Positions 7,349 through 15,064 of a stretch of DNA of 64,000 nucleotides are shown piece by piece; the stretch's first letter is position 1; each line of letters opens with the position of its first letter. The notes below the pieces were generated by a model, which worked only from the letters and a program-made list of their open reading frames with translations, had not been told where the DNA came from and did not search any database. Source of the DNA: a bacterium. Its GTDB lineage: Bacteria > Acidobacteriota > Thermoanaerobaculia > Multivoradales > J023. A program made the translations under genes and the position numbers. The stretch lies in NCBI GenBank assembly GCA_024226315.1, contig JAAELT010000500.1, positions 18,724 through 82,723 of the forward strand, written 5' to 3'.

Positions 7349-9403
7349 TCAGGACCGCGCCTTCAGGACCACCAGCGTCATGTCGTCGGTGAGCGGCCGG
7401 TCGCCCATGAACTCCTGGGTCCGTGCCACGAGGCGGTCGATGATCGCCTGCGGTTGCAGGTGAGCCGACTCCGCGAACAGGATGCCAGCCCTCTGGTAGC
7501 CGAACAGATCGCCCTCCGAGCTCGTGACTTCGACCAGGCCGTCGCTCATGATGAGGGCGGTGTCGCCGGCGTTCAGAGTGATCTCGCGCTCGTCGCAGTG
7601 CGTGTGCTCGATCGTTCCCAGCGGCGTGCTGGGCAACAGCAACTCCTCGATCTCACCGCTGTCGCTACGCCAGATCAGCAGTGGCGGCATTCCCGCGGAA
7701 GCCACTTGCAGCTTGTCGGTGCTCAGGCGGACGAGGACCATCGCCATGCTGGCCAGACGCTGGCGCATGCTGCGGAGCCCGGCACCGATCCGCCGGAGCA
7801 CTGTCGACAGACTCGCCTCGTCGCTGCACGTCTGGAAGAGGCTCTTGGCGACGGCGACGATCATCCCAGCATGGAGACCGTGTCCGGTGGCGTCGCCGAC
7901 CGCCAGCAGGCAGCTGCCGTCGCCGTTGCCGCTGAAGTCGTAGTAGTCGCCGCCCACCTCGTTGGCGGTGCTCATGTGGACGGCGAAGTCGAGCCCTTCG
8001 ACTTCGGGAAGCTCCCGCGGCAACATCGCCAGCTGGAGCCGCCGCGCCTCCTCCAACTCGGCCGTCTTGCGACGGTCCTCGGCCTCCAGCACTCGCCGTT
8101 CGGTCTCTTCCTGCGCCTTCCATCTCTCCTGCTCGATGCTCCTGGCGGTCAGGGCCTCCACCTCGTCGAGCCTCAGCGCAAGCTCCCGGTTGGTGCGGGC
8201 CACGCCGCGAGTCAGGTGGACCGAGAAGCTGAGGGCCAGCGTTCCGAAGCCGACCGCCAGGAGTGCCTGCCACGGCACCGCCAGGATCCCGAACGTGCGC
8301 ATTGTGCCGAGCAGAACGGTGAGGGTGAGCACCAGGAGTCCGAAACCGATGACCCAGGCCTCCGGCTCACGGCGCAGCAGGGCCACGAGCCCGACCCGCA
8401 GCGTCTCCAGCAGCACCAGAAACAGCACGATGGTGACCGGCAGCATGTCTGTCCAGACGGGCCGCGTCCACAGCCAGAGCACGGCTCCGGCGGCGACCGC
8501 CGCCGACAGCACAAAGGGCCATCCGATCCGTTGCTTGAACACTCTCAGACCGAGCAGCAGGGCGGACAGGGCCATGCTGATCGCGAAGGTCAGGCACCAC
8601 TTGTAGGCCACCAGTGCCTGGTCCAGGTCGCTGAGCGAGTTCATCCGCACTTCGAACAGCTGCATGGCCACGATCGAGCCGCTGAAGAAAACGAAGAAGA
8701 GATTCTCCAGGGCCCGGGGCTGGAAGACGAACAGGAGCAGATGCAGGATCGTGAAGGCGCCGAACAGACCGATCGACCCGGACATCATGGCGGTGTACTG
8801 GCGGATGCCCCGGAGCCCGATCGCCGTGAGGGCCTGCAACTCTCCGAGGGTGAGCTCGAAGCCGCGGAAGTCCTGCGGCAGCGCATTCCCCATCGCGTTC
8901 GAGTAGCGCACCGCGATCACGTGCTCGACTCCCGGCTCGAGGGCGATCGACTCGACGTATTGCGGCACCATCGAGCGCTCCTGCGCGGGCGAGCTGGAGA
9001 CGGTCCCGAAGCGAACCGCCAGACGGCCGTCGACGAAGATCTCCGAGGCCCCTGCCTGGACGATGAACAGCCCCAGAGGCGCCTCCCCGAACTCGGGTGC
9101 GAGCACCACCCGGCGGCGGAACCAGCCGATCCCCTGCCACCCTCCTGGAATCCGCTGCGGATCCCGAAGGGCGGGACGGACGAGCGGCCACTCCGAGTCG
9201 TCGAGACCCGGGTCGGCCCACTCCGCCCGATCCCCGGGCTGGTACCGCCACTCCAGCGTCAGGGGAACGCCGGCGGCCAGCTCCTCGGGCTCGAGGGTGA
9301 CCACCTCGGCGCGCTCCGCTCTAGCGGCAGCCGCCCCCCAGGTGGTGATCCAGACGAGGGCCAGGACGGCCGCGGTCGAGATCGGGTTCTTTGGCTGGGC
9401 CAT
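7349..9403 (-). CDS. Membrane SpoIIE/RsbU-type PP2C serine phosphatase with 7TM sensor
   Basis: A 684-residue sensor phosphatase. It has an N-terminal signal peptide (about 1-29), an extracytoplasmic beta-sandwich of 7TMR-DISM type (about 30-190, with GIGWFRRRVVL and QAGASEIFVDGRLA), about seven hydrophobic helices (about 200-400), a coiled coil rich in Glu/Arg (TARSIEQERWKAQEETERRV onward, about 405-460), and a C-terminal SpoIIE/PP2C domain with EVGGDYYDFSG, VGDATGHGLHAGM, LIMSDGLVE and TDDMTLVVLKA, which hold the metal-binding aspartates. Such proteins dephosphorylate anti-sigma-factor antagonists in partner-switching circuits. No antagonist or anti-sigma kinase gene lies nearby, so the target is unknown. 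It is convergent with the S41 gene, 26 bases apart. Confidence 0.92.
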   Translation of the reverse strand: MAQPKNPISTAAVLALVWITTWGAAAARAERAEVVTLEPEELAAGVPLTLEWRYQPGDRAEWADPGLDDSEWPLVRPALRDPQRIPGGWQGIGWFRRRVVLAPEFGEAPLGLFIVQAGASEIFVDGRLAVRFGTVSSSPAQERSMVPQYVESIALEPGVEHVIAVRYSNAMGNALPQDFRGFELTLGELQALTAIGLRGIRQYTAMMSGSIGLFGAFTILHLLLFVFQPRALENLFFVFFSGSIVAMQLFEVRMNSLSDLDQALVAYKWCLTFAISMALSALLLGLRVFKQRIGWPFVLSAAVAAGAVLWLWTRPVWTDMLPVTIVLFLVLLETLRVGLVALLRREPEAWVIGFGLLVLTLTVLLGTMRTFGILAVPWQALLAVGFGTLALSFSVHLTRGVARTNRELALRLDEVEALTARSIEQERWKAQEETERRVLEAEDRRKTAELEEARRLQLAMLPRELPEVEGLDFAVHMSTANEVGGDYYDFSGNGDGSCLLAVGDATGHGLHAGMIVAVAKSLFQTCSDEASLSTVLRRIGAGLRSMRQRLASMAMVLVRLSTDKLQVASAGMPPLLIWRSDSGEIEELLLPSTPLGTIEHTHCDEREITLNAGDTALIMSDGLVEVTSSEGDLFGYQRAGILFAESAHLQPQAIIDRLVARTQEFMGDRPLTDDMTLVVLKARS

Positions 9404-9490
9404 GTTCCTCCGCCCTTTCCATGAGGTACGGTCGCCGAAGGCCAGAGTTGCCCGGTGCTCGGTTTCCTGGCCAGGAACGGGCGCCCGGCA

Positions 9491-9659
9491 TCAAGGCGGT
9501 TCAGGACCGGCGGCGATCTGAGCAGCCCTCCGCGTCGCTCCGGCGTCCCCTTCCTCCCGCGCGATGAAGTAGCGCTGAATGGTGTCCAGGCAGCACGGTA
9601 TGAAACACCGTCTCGCAATCGGCGGGGATGACTCTCTCGACGACGATTCGAATGGGCAT
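9491..9659 (-). pseudogene. Small gene, probably frameshifted, with a strong ribosome site
   Basis: On the minus strand an AAAGGAG lies six bases before ATG 9659. The frame reads MPIRIVVERVIPADCETVFH then loses protein-like composition and stops at 9501 after 52 codons. In a neighbouring frame the same DNA continues as CLDTIQRYFIAREEGDAGAT and ends at 9491 with good codon composition. The simplest reading is one short gene of about 55 residues with a single-base shift near 9590, either a real mutation or a sequencing error; alternatively the 52-residue product is real. No family recognised. This is the only coding signal in the 346-base gap between the SpoIIE gene and the hydrolase gene. Confidence 0.4.
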
Positions 9660-9749
9660 GGAGATCTCCTTTCGCCCATTTTAAGCCCTCGCCGACCGCA
9701 GTGCCTCGTAGTTCTCGCGGCAGGTGACGCGTTCTAATCAAACAGGGCA

Positions 9750-10862
9750 CTAGGAATACGGATCCGGGGTCTGACCGCCGAAGTAGGAGAACAACCTCGG
9801 CAGCTCGTGGCTGCCCTCGACCGGCACGTAGGAGGTGTCCCGGCCGGCGTCGAGGCAGTCGTAGATATCGAACAGATACTGCTCGTTGAGCTGATGGCCG
9901 AACTTGCCCCGTTTGACGTAGCTCGCACCCTGGATCTCGATGCCGTTGCGCTTCTTGTGTGGAGCGAGGACCCCCATCCGAGCGAAGAGGTCGTACTCGT
10001 TGGACAGGCTCTCGATCCAGGGGACGGCGTTTCCAGCGGCCAGCATTCCGGGATCGTGAAGCATGGTGTCCGCGCAGTTGCCGAAGGCATAGACCTCCAG
10101 CTTGCGAAGAAGCTCGGGCCGGCTCGGCCCGGCAGCCGCGTCCGGCTCTGGCGCCGACTCCGACTCGAACAGCCGCGCTCTGAAACGAGGATCCTCGAGC
10201 GCCCTCAACACATTGGCCGCGATGATCGTGCCCTGAGAGTAGCCGACGACGACCACTCGCTTCTTCGACTCGTCTTCCAGAGTTTCGTGAAGGCGGTGAT
10301 AGGCGAATCGCGCCGGCTCGCTCATGATCCCCCAGCCCTTGCCGAGCACGCATTCGAGCACGTCGGCCCCCGTGGAGTCGGTGGCGTTGAAGATGATATT
10401 GATCGGCCGGCGGAACAGCAGAGCCAGACTCTTCGCCTGAATCCTGGCGAGCTGCTCATTGGCGACAATGCCATTGACATAAAACCAGGTTTCTTCGGGA
10501 AACGAGTCCTCGCGACCCTCGGGATCGGGCTCTTTCAGGATCTTGGTTCGATTGCGAAACAACCCGTCGTTCGAGTCCACCGGAGGCTCGAGGAGGATCG
10601 AAGGGATTGTCACCTGGATCAGGTATTTCAGCGTGCGCCGCAATCGCCACGGGCTGGCGACGCGAAACTCCGACAGAGCTCGATGCGGCGGTAGCCACGT
10701 CCACCACCGGCCGAGAATCGCCTCGACGTACCGGGGCGGCTTGAAATCGAGCGCGTCGATCACGATACGGCCGAGATCCCGAATCTCCTCGACATTCTTC
10801 TCCTCCGCCATTCCATGCTCAACCCTGTCTTCGGTATCCGTCTTCTCGATCGTCGAGGTCAT
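9750..10862 (-). CDS. Alpha/beta hydrolase, lipase-like (GYSQG serine)
   Basis: A 370-residue cytoplasmic protein of the alpha/beta hydrolase fold. The nucleophile elbow is VVVVGYSQGTIIAANVL with Ser209; upstream is a beta-strand region (RRPINIIFNATDSTGADVLE) and downstream a segment with FGNCADTMLHDPG that is common in lipase-type hydrolases of unknown substrate. Candidate acid and His residues lie in SNEYDLFARMG and KFGHQLNEQYLF. I start at ATG 10862 because AAGGAGG lies five bases before it; the open frame extends further upstream but without protein-like composition. There is no signal peptide. It is divergent from the secreted protein gene at 11107 and is not obviously part of an operon. 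Precise function not assignable. Confidence 0.78.
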   Translation of the reverse strand: MTSTIEKTDTEDRVEHGMAEEKNVEEIRDLGRIVIDALDFKPPRYVEAILGRWWTWLPPHRALSEFRVASPWRLRRTLKYLIQVTIPSILLEPPVDSNDGLFRNRTKILKEPDPEGREDSFPEETWFYVNGIVANEQLARIQAKSLALLFRRPINIIFNATDSTGADVLECVLGKGWGIMSEPARFAYHRLHETLEDESKKRVVVVGYSQGTIIAANVLRALEDPRFRARLFESESAPEPDAAAGPSRPELLRKLEVYAFGNCADTMLHDPGMLAAGNAVPWIESLSNEYDLFARMGVLAPHKKRNGIEIQGASYVKRGKFGHQLNEQYLFDIYDCLDAGRDTSYVPVEGSHELPRLFSYFGGQTPDPYS

Positions 10863-10988
10863 GGCAGCCTCCTTCCCCTCGAAGACCCTTGCCCGGAGAG
10901 ACGGTCGCGAACAAACCCCGGCCGGGTAGTCTGGTACGCAAACGCCCTGCCCCCCAGGGTGGGACATCCGCCCATCCTCGCCGTCCAT

Positions 10989-11034
10989 AGTCTCGAACGC
11001 GACCGAGCCGCAGTCTCGAACGCGACCGAGCCGC
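10989..11034. repeat. Perfect 23-bp tandem duplication in a divergent intergenic region
   Basis: A 23-base unit beginning AGTCTCGAACGCGACCGAGC occurs at 10989-11011 and again, with no change, at 11012-11034. It lies between the divergent hydrolase gene (start 10862) and the secreted-protein gene (start 11107), about two helical turns per unit. It could be a duplicated operator or simple slippage. Confidence 0.9.
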
Positions 11035-11106
11035 GCATCGCGGCGGGCCGCCGGTGACGCTCCTCCACGACGGGAACATTCCGCGCTCCGAGCCGTATCA
11101 CGAGCC

Positions 11107-12258
11107 ATGCATGACAACCCATCGGTCAGGAAGCTGAACTCCGGCATCTGGTGCGCGCTGGTCGCAGCGGGCTGTCTGATTGCCGCCACTCGAGCAGCCG
11201 CCGAGGAGATCCCGTTCGACTCGACCTGGAAGCTCGGTGGCGATGCCCGGGTGGTCGAGACCGGTGCCGTTCCGGTGCTCGAGATCGGCATGGGCGTCGC
11301 CGAGGCTCCCGGCGTGGAGCTCGAGAACGGGACGATCGAGGTCGACGTCCAGGTCAGCTCACACCGGTCGTTCGCGTACGTCCGGTTTCGCGACGGCGGC
11401 GACCGCAGCTGGGAAGAGATCTACCTGCGCGCGCACAAGTCGCACCTGCCGGACGCGCTACAGTACACGCCGGTCATCGGCGGGGTGAGCCAGTGGCAGA
11501 TCTTCCACGGCGAGAACGGGACGGCGGCGGCCGGGCTTCCCGCCGAGCAGTGGATTCCGGTGCGTCTCGAATTCGCCGGCCGCAAGCTGGCGGTGTTCGT
11601 CGGCGACCTGGTCGAGCCCACCATGGTGATCGCCCGCATGGCGCACCAACCACGCGGCGGCGGCATCGCTCTCCGGAGCTTCATCCCGAGGACCTCCGAG
11701 GCGCCGTTCGGCGTCCGCTATCGCAACCTCCGCGTCTCGCCCGGCCGCACGACGTTCGACTTCGACTCGGTGCCGGCGGCCGCCGCGCCGGACCCGCGGA
11801 CGGTCACCGGTTGGCAGGCGTCGCCGGTCTTCGCGATCGAGCAGAAGCTGTACGGCGAGCTGCCGGAGGTCGACGAAAGCACATGGCGAAATGTCGAGAC
11901 CGAGCCGGACGGGACGCTCCTCCTCGATCGGCTGGGGCGCCCCGAGGGCGTACGCGCCTACGGAGCGGTGATCCGACTCCGGATCGACGCCGCGGCGGCC
12001 GGGGTACGGTCGCTCGATCTCGGGTTCAGCGACGCGGTGAGCGTGTTCTTGAACGGAAGTCCGCTGGTCGGCCTGGATCAGAGCTATCGCTTCGACCGGC
12101 CGCGGGTGCAGGGAGTGATGGGCCTTCACCAGAGCCGGCTGCATCTGCCGCTCGAAGAGGGCCGCAACGAGCTGAGGATCGTGGTCACCGAGTCGTTCGG
12201 CGGTTGGGGTCTGATCGCGCGCTGGGTCGACGACGCCGGAATCACCGTCGTTCGGTGA
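11107..12258 (+). CDS. Secreted two-domain beta-rich protein, LamG/DUF1080-like plus galactose-binding-like
   Basis: A 383-residue exported protein. After a signal peptide (hydrophobic GIWCALVAAGCLIAATRAAA, cleavage before EE) the first half (about 40-215) resembles the concanavalin-like fold of LamG/DUF1080 proteins: TIEVDVQVSSHRSFAYVRFR, WEEIYLRAHKS, WIPVRLEFAGRKLAVFVGD and GVRYRNLRVSP. The second half (about 240-383) has the look of a galactose-binding-like jelly roll: LDLGFSDAVSVFLNGSPLVG and GRNELRIVVTESFGGWGLIA. It probably binds a polymer or a cell-surface glycan; no catalytic residues are recognised. The ATG has no good Shine-Dalgarno. It stands alone, upstream of the TPR-TonB gene. 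Fold assignment is by pattern only. Confidence 0.7.
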   Translation: MHDNPSVRKLNSGIWCALVAAGCLIAATRAAAEEIPFDSTWKLGGDARVVETGAVPVLEIGMGVAEAPGVELENGTIEVDVQVSSHRSFAYVRFRDGGDRSWEEIYLRAHKSHLPDALQYTPVIGGVSQWQIFHGENGTAAAGLPAEQWIPVRLEFAGRKLAVFVGDLVEPTMVIARMAHQPRGGGIALRSFIPRTSEAPFGVRYRNLRVSPGRTTFDFDSVPAAAAPDPRTVTGWQASPVFAIEQKLYGELPEVDESTWRNVETEPDGTLLLDRLGRPEGVRAYGAVIRLRIDAAAAGVRSLDLGFSDAVSVFLNGSPLVGLDQSYRFDRPRVQGVMGLHQSRLHLPLEEGRNELRIVVTESFGGWGLIARWVDDAGITVVR

Positions 12259-12390
12259 GCTGAGACTCCCCTATCGCGCGGCGCTGAAGGGCCGCTGAAT
12301 ACCGCGCTCGGCAGGGGCGTATAGTTTCCCGAAGCCTCCGCAGCGACAGGGAGACGCGGACGGACTGAAGGGCGGGAGGGCCCGATCTCA

Positions 12391-12420
12391 GATAATGACT
12401 CTATGAGGAGATGGATTTGA
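12391..12420 (+). promoter_or_regulatory. Putative -10 (GATAAT) with leaderless 5-codon ORF coupled to the TPR-TonB gene
   Basis: GATAAT at 12391-12396 is followed by six bases and ATG 12403, which opens MRRWI and stops with TGA at 12418-12420. That TGA overlaps a TTG start (TTGA, 12417) of the next gene. GAGGAG at 12405-12410, inside the micro-ORF, is six bases before the TTG. The layout mirrors the micro-ORF ahead of the TIR gene. A second hexamer, TATAGT at 12320-12325, may be another -10. Function is inferred. Confidence 0.35.
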
Positions 12421-13415
12421 AACCCGTCAGAAGACAGCTCGTGCCCGCGTCGCTCCTGATCTCGCTCCTGTGCCTGAGCATTTCCCCGGCCGCCGCCACG
12501 CTGCCCGCCCTCACGGTGGACGCGACGGCGGACGCCAGGTGGGCCCAGAAAGCCGAGAAGCTGCTCTCGAAGTACGAGCACGAAGACGCCATCCGCCTGC
12601 TGGAGGAGGCCAACGCCGCGGCCGGCGGAGACGACCCGGCCGCGCTCCGCCTCCTGGTCCGGGCGCACCTCGAGCTCGGCCAGTTCCCCGAGGCGATCGA
12701 GATCGCCCATTCCTGGGCCGAGTCGACCGAAGATCCCACCGTCAGGGCCGAGGCCCTGACACACCTGGGGGTCGCGCTGTTCCAGAGCACTCTCGAAAAG
12801 AGCTTCAAAACCCGGCGCAGTCACGCGCGGCTCATGAATACGAAGGCCGTGCGAGAGACTCCACAGCTCACCCGCGATGCCGTGCTGCTGCGCATCCATG
12901 GCGATGATCTGCTGTCTGAATTCGCGATTCTCGACATGGCGACGGAGGTCTTGCGCGAGGCCATCGAGCTGGCCCCCGAGCGAAGCCCCCTCACCCACTA
13001 CCACCTGGCGGAAGCACTGGCCAGGCAGTTCTTCATGGAAGAAGCGAGGGCCCGCCTGGACGAGTACTTCGCCCTGGTGGGCGACGCGGACGTCCCCCGC
13101 GGCCCCCGCGAGCTGCGGTGCTTGCTGGCGGTTCCGAAGGCGCCCGAGGGGCAGCCCGTGACCCGGCCGACGGTGATCAAGCAGGCCAGGCAACCCCCAC
13201 CCAAGAAAGCGTGGCTACGCGGAGTTCGCGGCACGGTGTACCTGCAGGCGGTCATCGACGCGCATGGAAATGTCACCTGCGTCAGGCCTCTGCGGGGTCT
13301 GCCGCTCGGCCTCACGGAAGCAGCCGTGAAGACGCTGGAGAAGTCGACCTTCGAGCCCGGACGTGTGGCGGGGAAAGCGGCACCGTTCCGCTACCAGGTT
13401 GCTCTAGGTTTCTGA
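12417..13415 (+). CDS. Exported TPR protein with C-terminal TonB-like domain
   Basis: About 332 residues. A signal peptide or signal anchor (RRQLVPASLLISLLCLSISP, cleavage near AAA) is followed by TPR-like helices (about 50-240: KYEHEDAIRLLEEANAA, LRLLVRAHLELGQFPEAIE, THYHLAEALARQFFMEEARA) and a TonB C-terminal fold (about 255-332: GVRGTVYLQAVIDAHGNVTC, GLTEAAVKTLEKSTFEPGRV). Such domains act in the periplasm; the short N-terminal segment suggests a TonB-C fold used outside classical energy transduction. I prefer TTG 12417 because GAGGAG is placed correctly for it; ATG 12411 directly abuts that GAGGAG and is the alternative start. No ExbB/D or receptor genes are nearby. Confidence 0.8.
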   Translation: MKPVRRQLVPASLLISLLCLSISPAAATLPALTVDATADARWAQKAEKLLSKYEHEDAIRLLEEANAAAGGDDPAALRLLVRAHLELGQFPEAIEIAHSWAESTEDPTVRAEALTHLGVALFQSTLEKSFKTRRSHARLMNTKAVRETPQLTRDAVLLRIHGDDLLSEFAILDMATEVLREAIELAPERSPLTHYHLAEALARQFFMEEARARLDEYFALVGDADVPRGPRELRCLLAVPKAPEGQPVTRPTVIKQARQPPPKKAWLRGVRGTVYLQAVIDAHGNVTCVRPLRGLPLGLTEAAVKTLEKSTFEPGRVAGKAAPFRYQVALGF

Positions 13416-13663
13416 GCTCCGAGAGAGACATCCAGCCGGCAGGAGTCGGTGGTACTTTTTGGGGTCCCGACCTCCTCGGGCCGAGCGACCCTGGCGCCGG
13501 CCGCGACGCCCGGGCGGGCTCGGTGAGCCTTTCAGGGGATCGCCAGGGAGGCTTCGCGGGCCCTGTTGCCTGTCTCGGAGATTGCCGAGAAGGCGCGGCG
13601 CTCTGGCGGCCTCCACGCCCTCTCCAACCGCCGCGACGAACGTTGCAATGCCGACGGCCCCCC
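13416..13663. other. Convergent intergenic region with an imperfect hairpin
   Basis: The 248 bases separate the TPR-TonB gene and the end of the NRPS operon, which converge here. At 13442-13474 GGAGTCGG and CCGACCTCC form an imperfect stem (one bulge) around a T-rich loop, a possible bidirectional terminator, though without a clear T tract after the stem. No gene is evident in the rest. Confidence 0.35.
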
Positions 13664-15064
13664 CTAAGGCACCCGGATGTACGGCGGAAACCCGGTCTCC
13701 GCGCTCACCACCTCCACCTTGCCCGGCCCCAACACCTTGATCCCCGCCCAGCGCAACCGGTCGAAGTCGCGGGTACGCGCCGCCTGGGCGAGGGCGACGC
13801 CCGGATCGGGCTGGACGTGGCCTTCGAAGACTGTCTTACCCTCGACGACGACGGTGATCGGCTTCTGCCAGTCGATCATGCCGTCGCCCAGCCAGACGGT
13901 GAGCTCGCCGACGTGGCGGCGCTCGACCCGTAACGTCTGGCCGTCGATCTCACCGCGCAGCTCGCCGAGCTGCTCCAGGATGACGCGGCCGTAGGCGGCG
14001 GATTTGGATTCGCCGCGGCGGGGACGGATGCGCTGGCCCTGCTTCCAGTGGCTGCCCACCCACTCGTGGCCCTCGAGCCAGTAGGCGCGGGCCTGGTGGA
14101 TGTGGCGGAAGGTGTGCCGCACCTGCTTCGGGTAGTGCTGGCGGCGGCCCTCGAGGATCTTCATCAGCTGGGCGCGCGGCGGGTTGACACCGCCGTGGCC
14201 GGCACCGGGCTGACGGTGCTCGATCACCCCCAGGTTCCACTCCTTGATGAGAGGGCTGAGCTTGCGGTTGAGGCTCGACATGCTGCCGGTGGACTGGTTG
14301 CGACCTTCGAAGCCGGGCACGGTGAGGCCGTCGCGCTCGCCCCAGGCGTGCAGGACGGGTAAGTGCTGGAAGTTCGGCACCAGCGCCCGCCACAGGCCGT
14401 CGACGTCGGTCGGTGAAGAGAAGGCGGCCGAGATGGACACCGAGCCGGCGAACTCGTCGGGGTGCAGGATGGCCAGGGTCCAGGCGGCATAGCCGCCCAG
14501 TGAGTAGCCCAGCGGGTAGAAGCGATCGGAGTCCAGGTGCACGCGGCGGCGGAACTCACGCAGCATCACCGGATGCTCGGGGGTGTAGGGCGGCGGCGCG
14601 TCGATCACTGTCTGGTGGTAGTCGGTGGGCGCGGCGATCACGTAGTCGTTGACCGCCTTACCCAGCAGCTGCTCGGCGCGGCGCATGAACGACGGCGCGT
14701 TGCTGCCGCTCGGGTGCAGCGCGTAGACCAGCGGCCAGGCGCGCTCCGGGGTGTAGCCCTCTGGGATGCGCAGCATGATGCCGCGGCGCTGGCCGTAGCC
14801 GACGTCCATCTCGACCACGAGGCGCCCGGGTTTCAGCCGCTTGTGGATCCGCGCGCGGTGCAACTGCTCGCTGAGCCGGGAACGGTCCCAGGCCTCGTCG
14901 CCGGTGATGCGCTCGACCAGCGCGCTGCGCGCCTGGGCGCTCACGCCGCCGCCGAAATAGGCGCGCAGGAGGTTGAGGATCTGGGCCTCTTCGGCGGCGA
15001 CGCCGGAAGGAGTCAAGGTGAGCAGCGTCATGGCGAGTATGGCGCTCTTAGAAGAGAAACGCAT
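13664..15064 (-). CDS. Secreted alpha/beta-hydrolase esterase, last gene of the NRPS operon
   Basis: A 466-residue exported hydrolase related in pattern to feruloyl-esterase/PHB-depolymerase-type enzymes. It has a signal peptide (SAILAMTLLTLTPSGVAA, then EEA), a helical N-terminal region, then the hydrolase core: VYALHPSGSNAPSFMRR (oxyanion region), LGYSLGGYAAW with Ser188 as nucleophile, HAWGERDGLTVPG with the probable Asp, and QPGAGHGGVNP with the probable His. A C-terminal part of about 150 residues ends in beta-rich sequence with VVVEGKTVFEGHVQP. Its ATG lies inside the end of the outer-membrane protein gene (17-base overlap), so the two are translationally coupled. Being exported, it cannot act as the cytoplasmic thioesterase the NRPS lacks; product maturation, self-protection or polymer hydrolysis are options. 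Confidence 0.82.
   Translation of the reverse strand: MRFSSKSAILAMTLLTLTPSGVAAEEAQILNLLRAYFGGGVSAQARSALVERITGDEAWDRSRLSEQLHRARIHKRLKPGRLVVEMDVGYGQRRGIMLRIPEGYTPERAWPLVYALHPSGSNAPSFMRRAEQLLGKAVNDYVIAAPTDYHQTVIDAPPPYTPEHPVMLREFRRRVHLDSDRFYPLGYSLGGYAAWTLAILHPDEFAGSVSISAAFSSPTDVDGLWRALVPNFQHLPVLHAWGERDGLTVPGFEGRNQSTGSMSSLNRKLSPLIKEWNLGVIEHRQPGAGHGGVNPPRAQLMKILEGRRQHYPKQVRHTFRHIHQARAYWLEGHEWVGSHWKQGQRIRPRRGESKSAAYGRVILEQLGELRGEIDGQTLRVERRHVGELTVWLGDGMIDWQKPITVVVEGKTVFEGHVQPDPGVALAQAARTRDFDRLRWAGIKVLGPGKVEVVSAETGFPPYIRVP

Noticed and set aside
13442..13474. Strong rho-independent terminator for the NRPS operon
   Set aside because: The stem has a bulge and a long loop and is not followed by a proper T tract on either strand; kept only as a weak hairpin.
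13664..15064. Trans-acting thioesterase for NRPS release
   Set aside because: It has a clear signal peptide, so it should act outside the cytoplasm; type II thioesterases are small and cytosolic.
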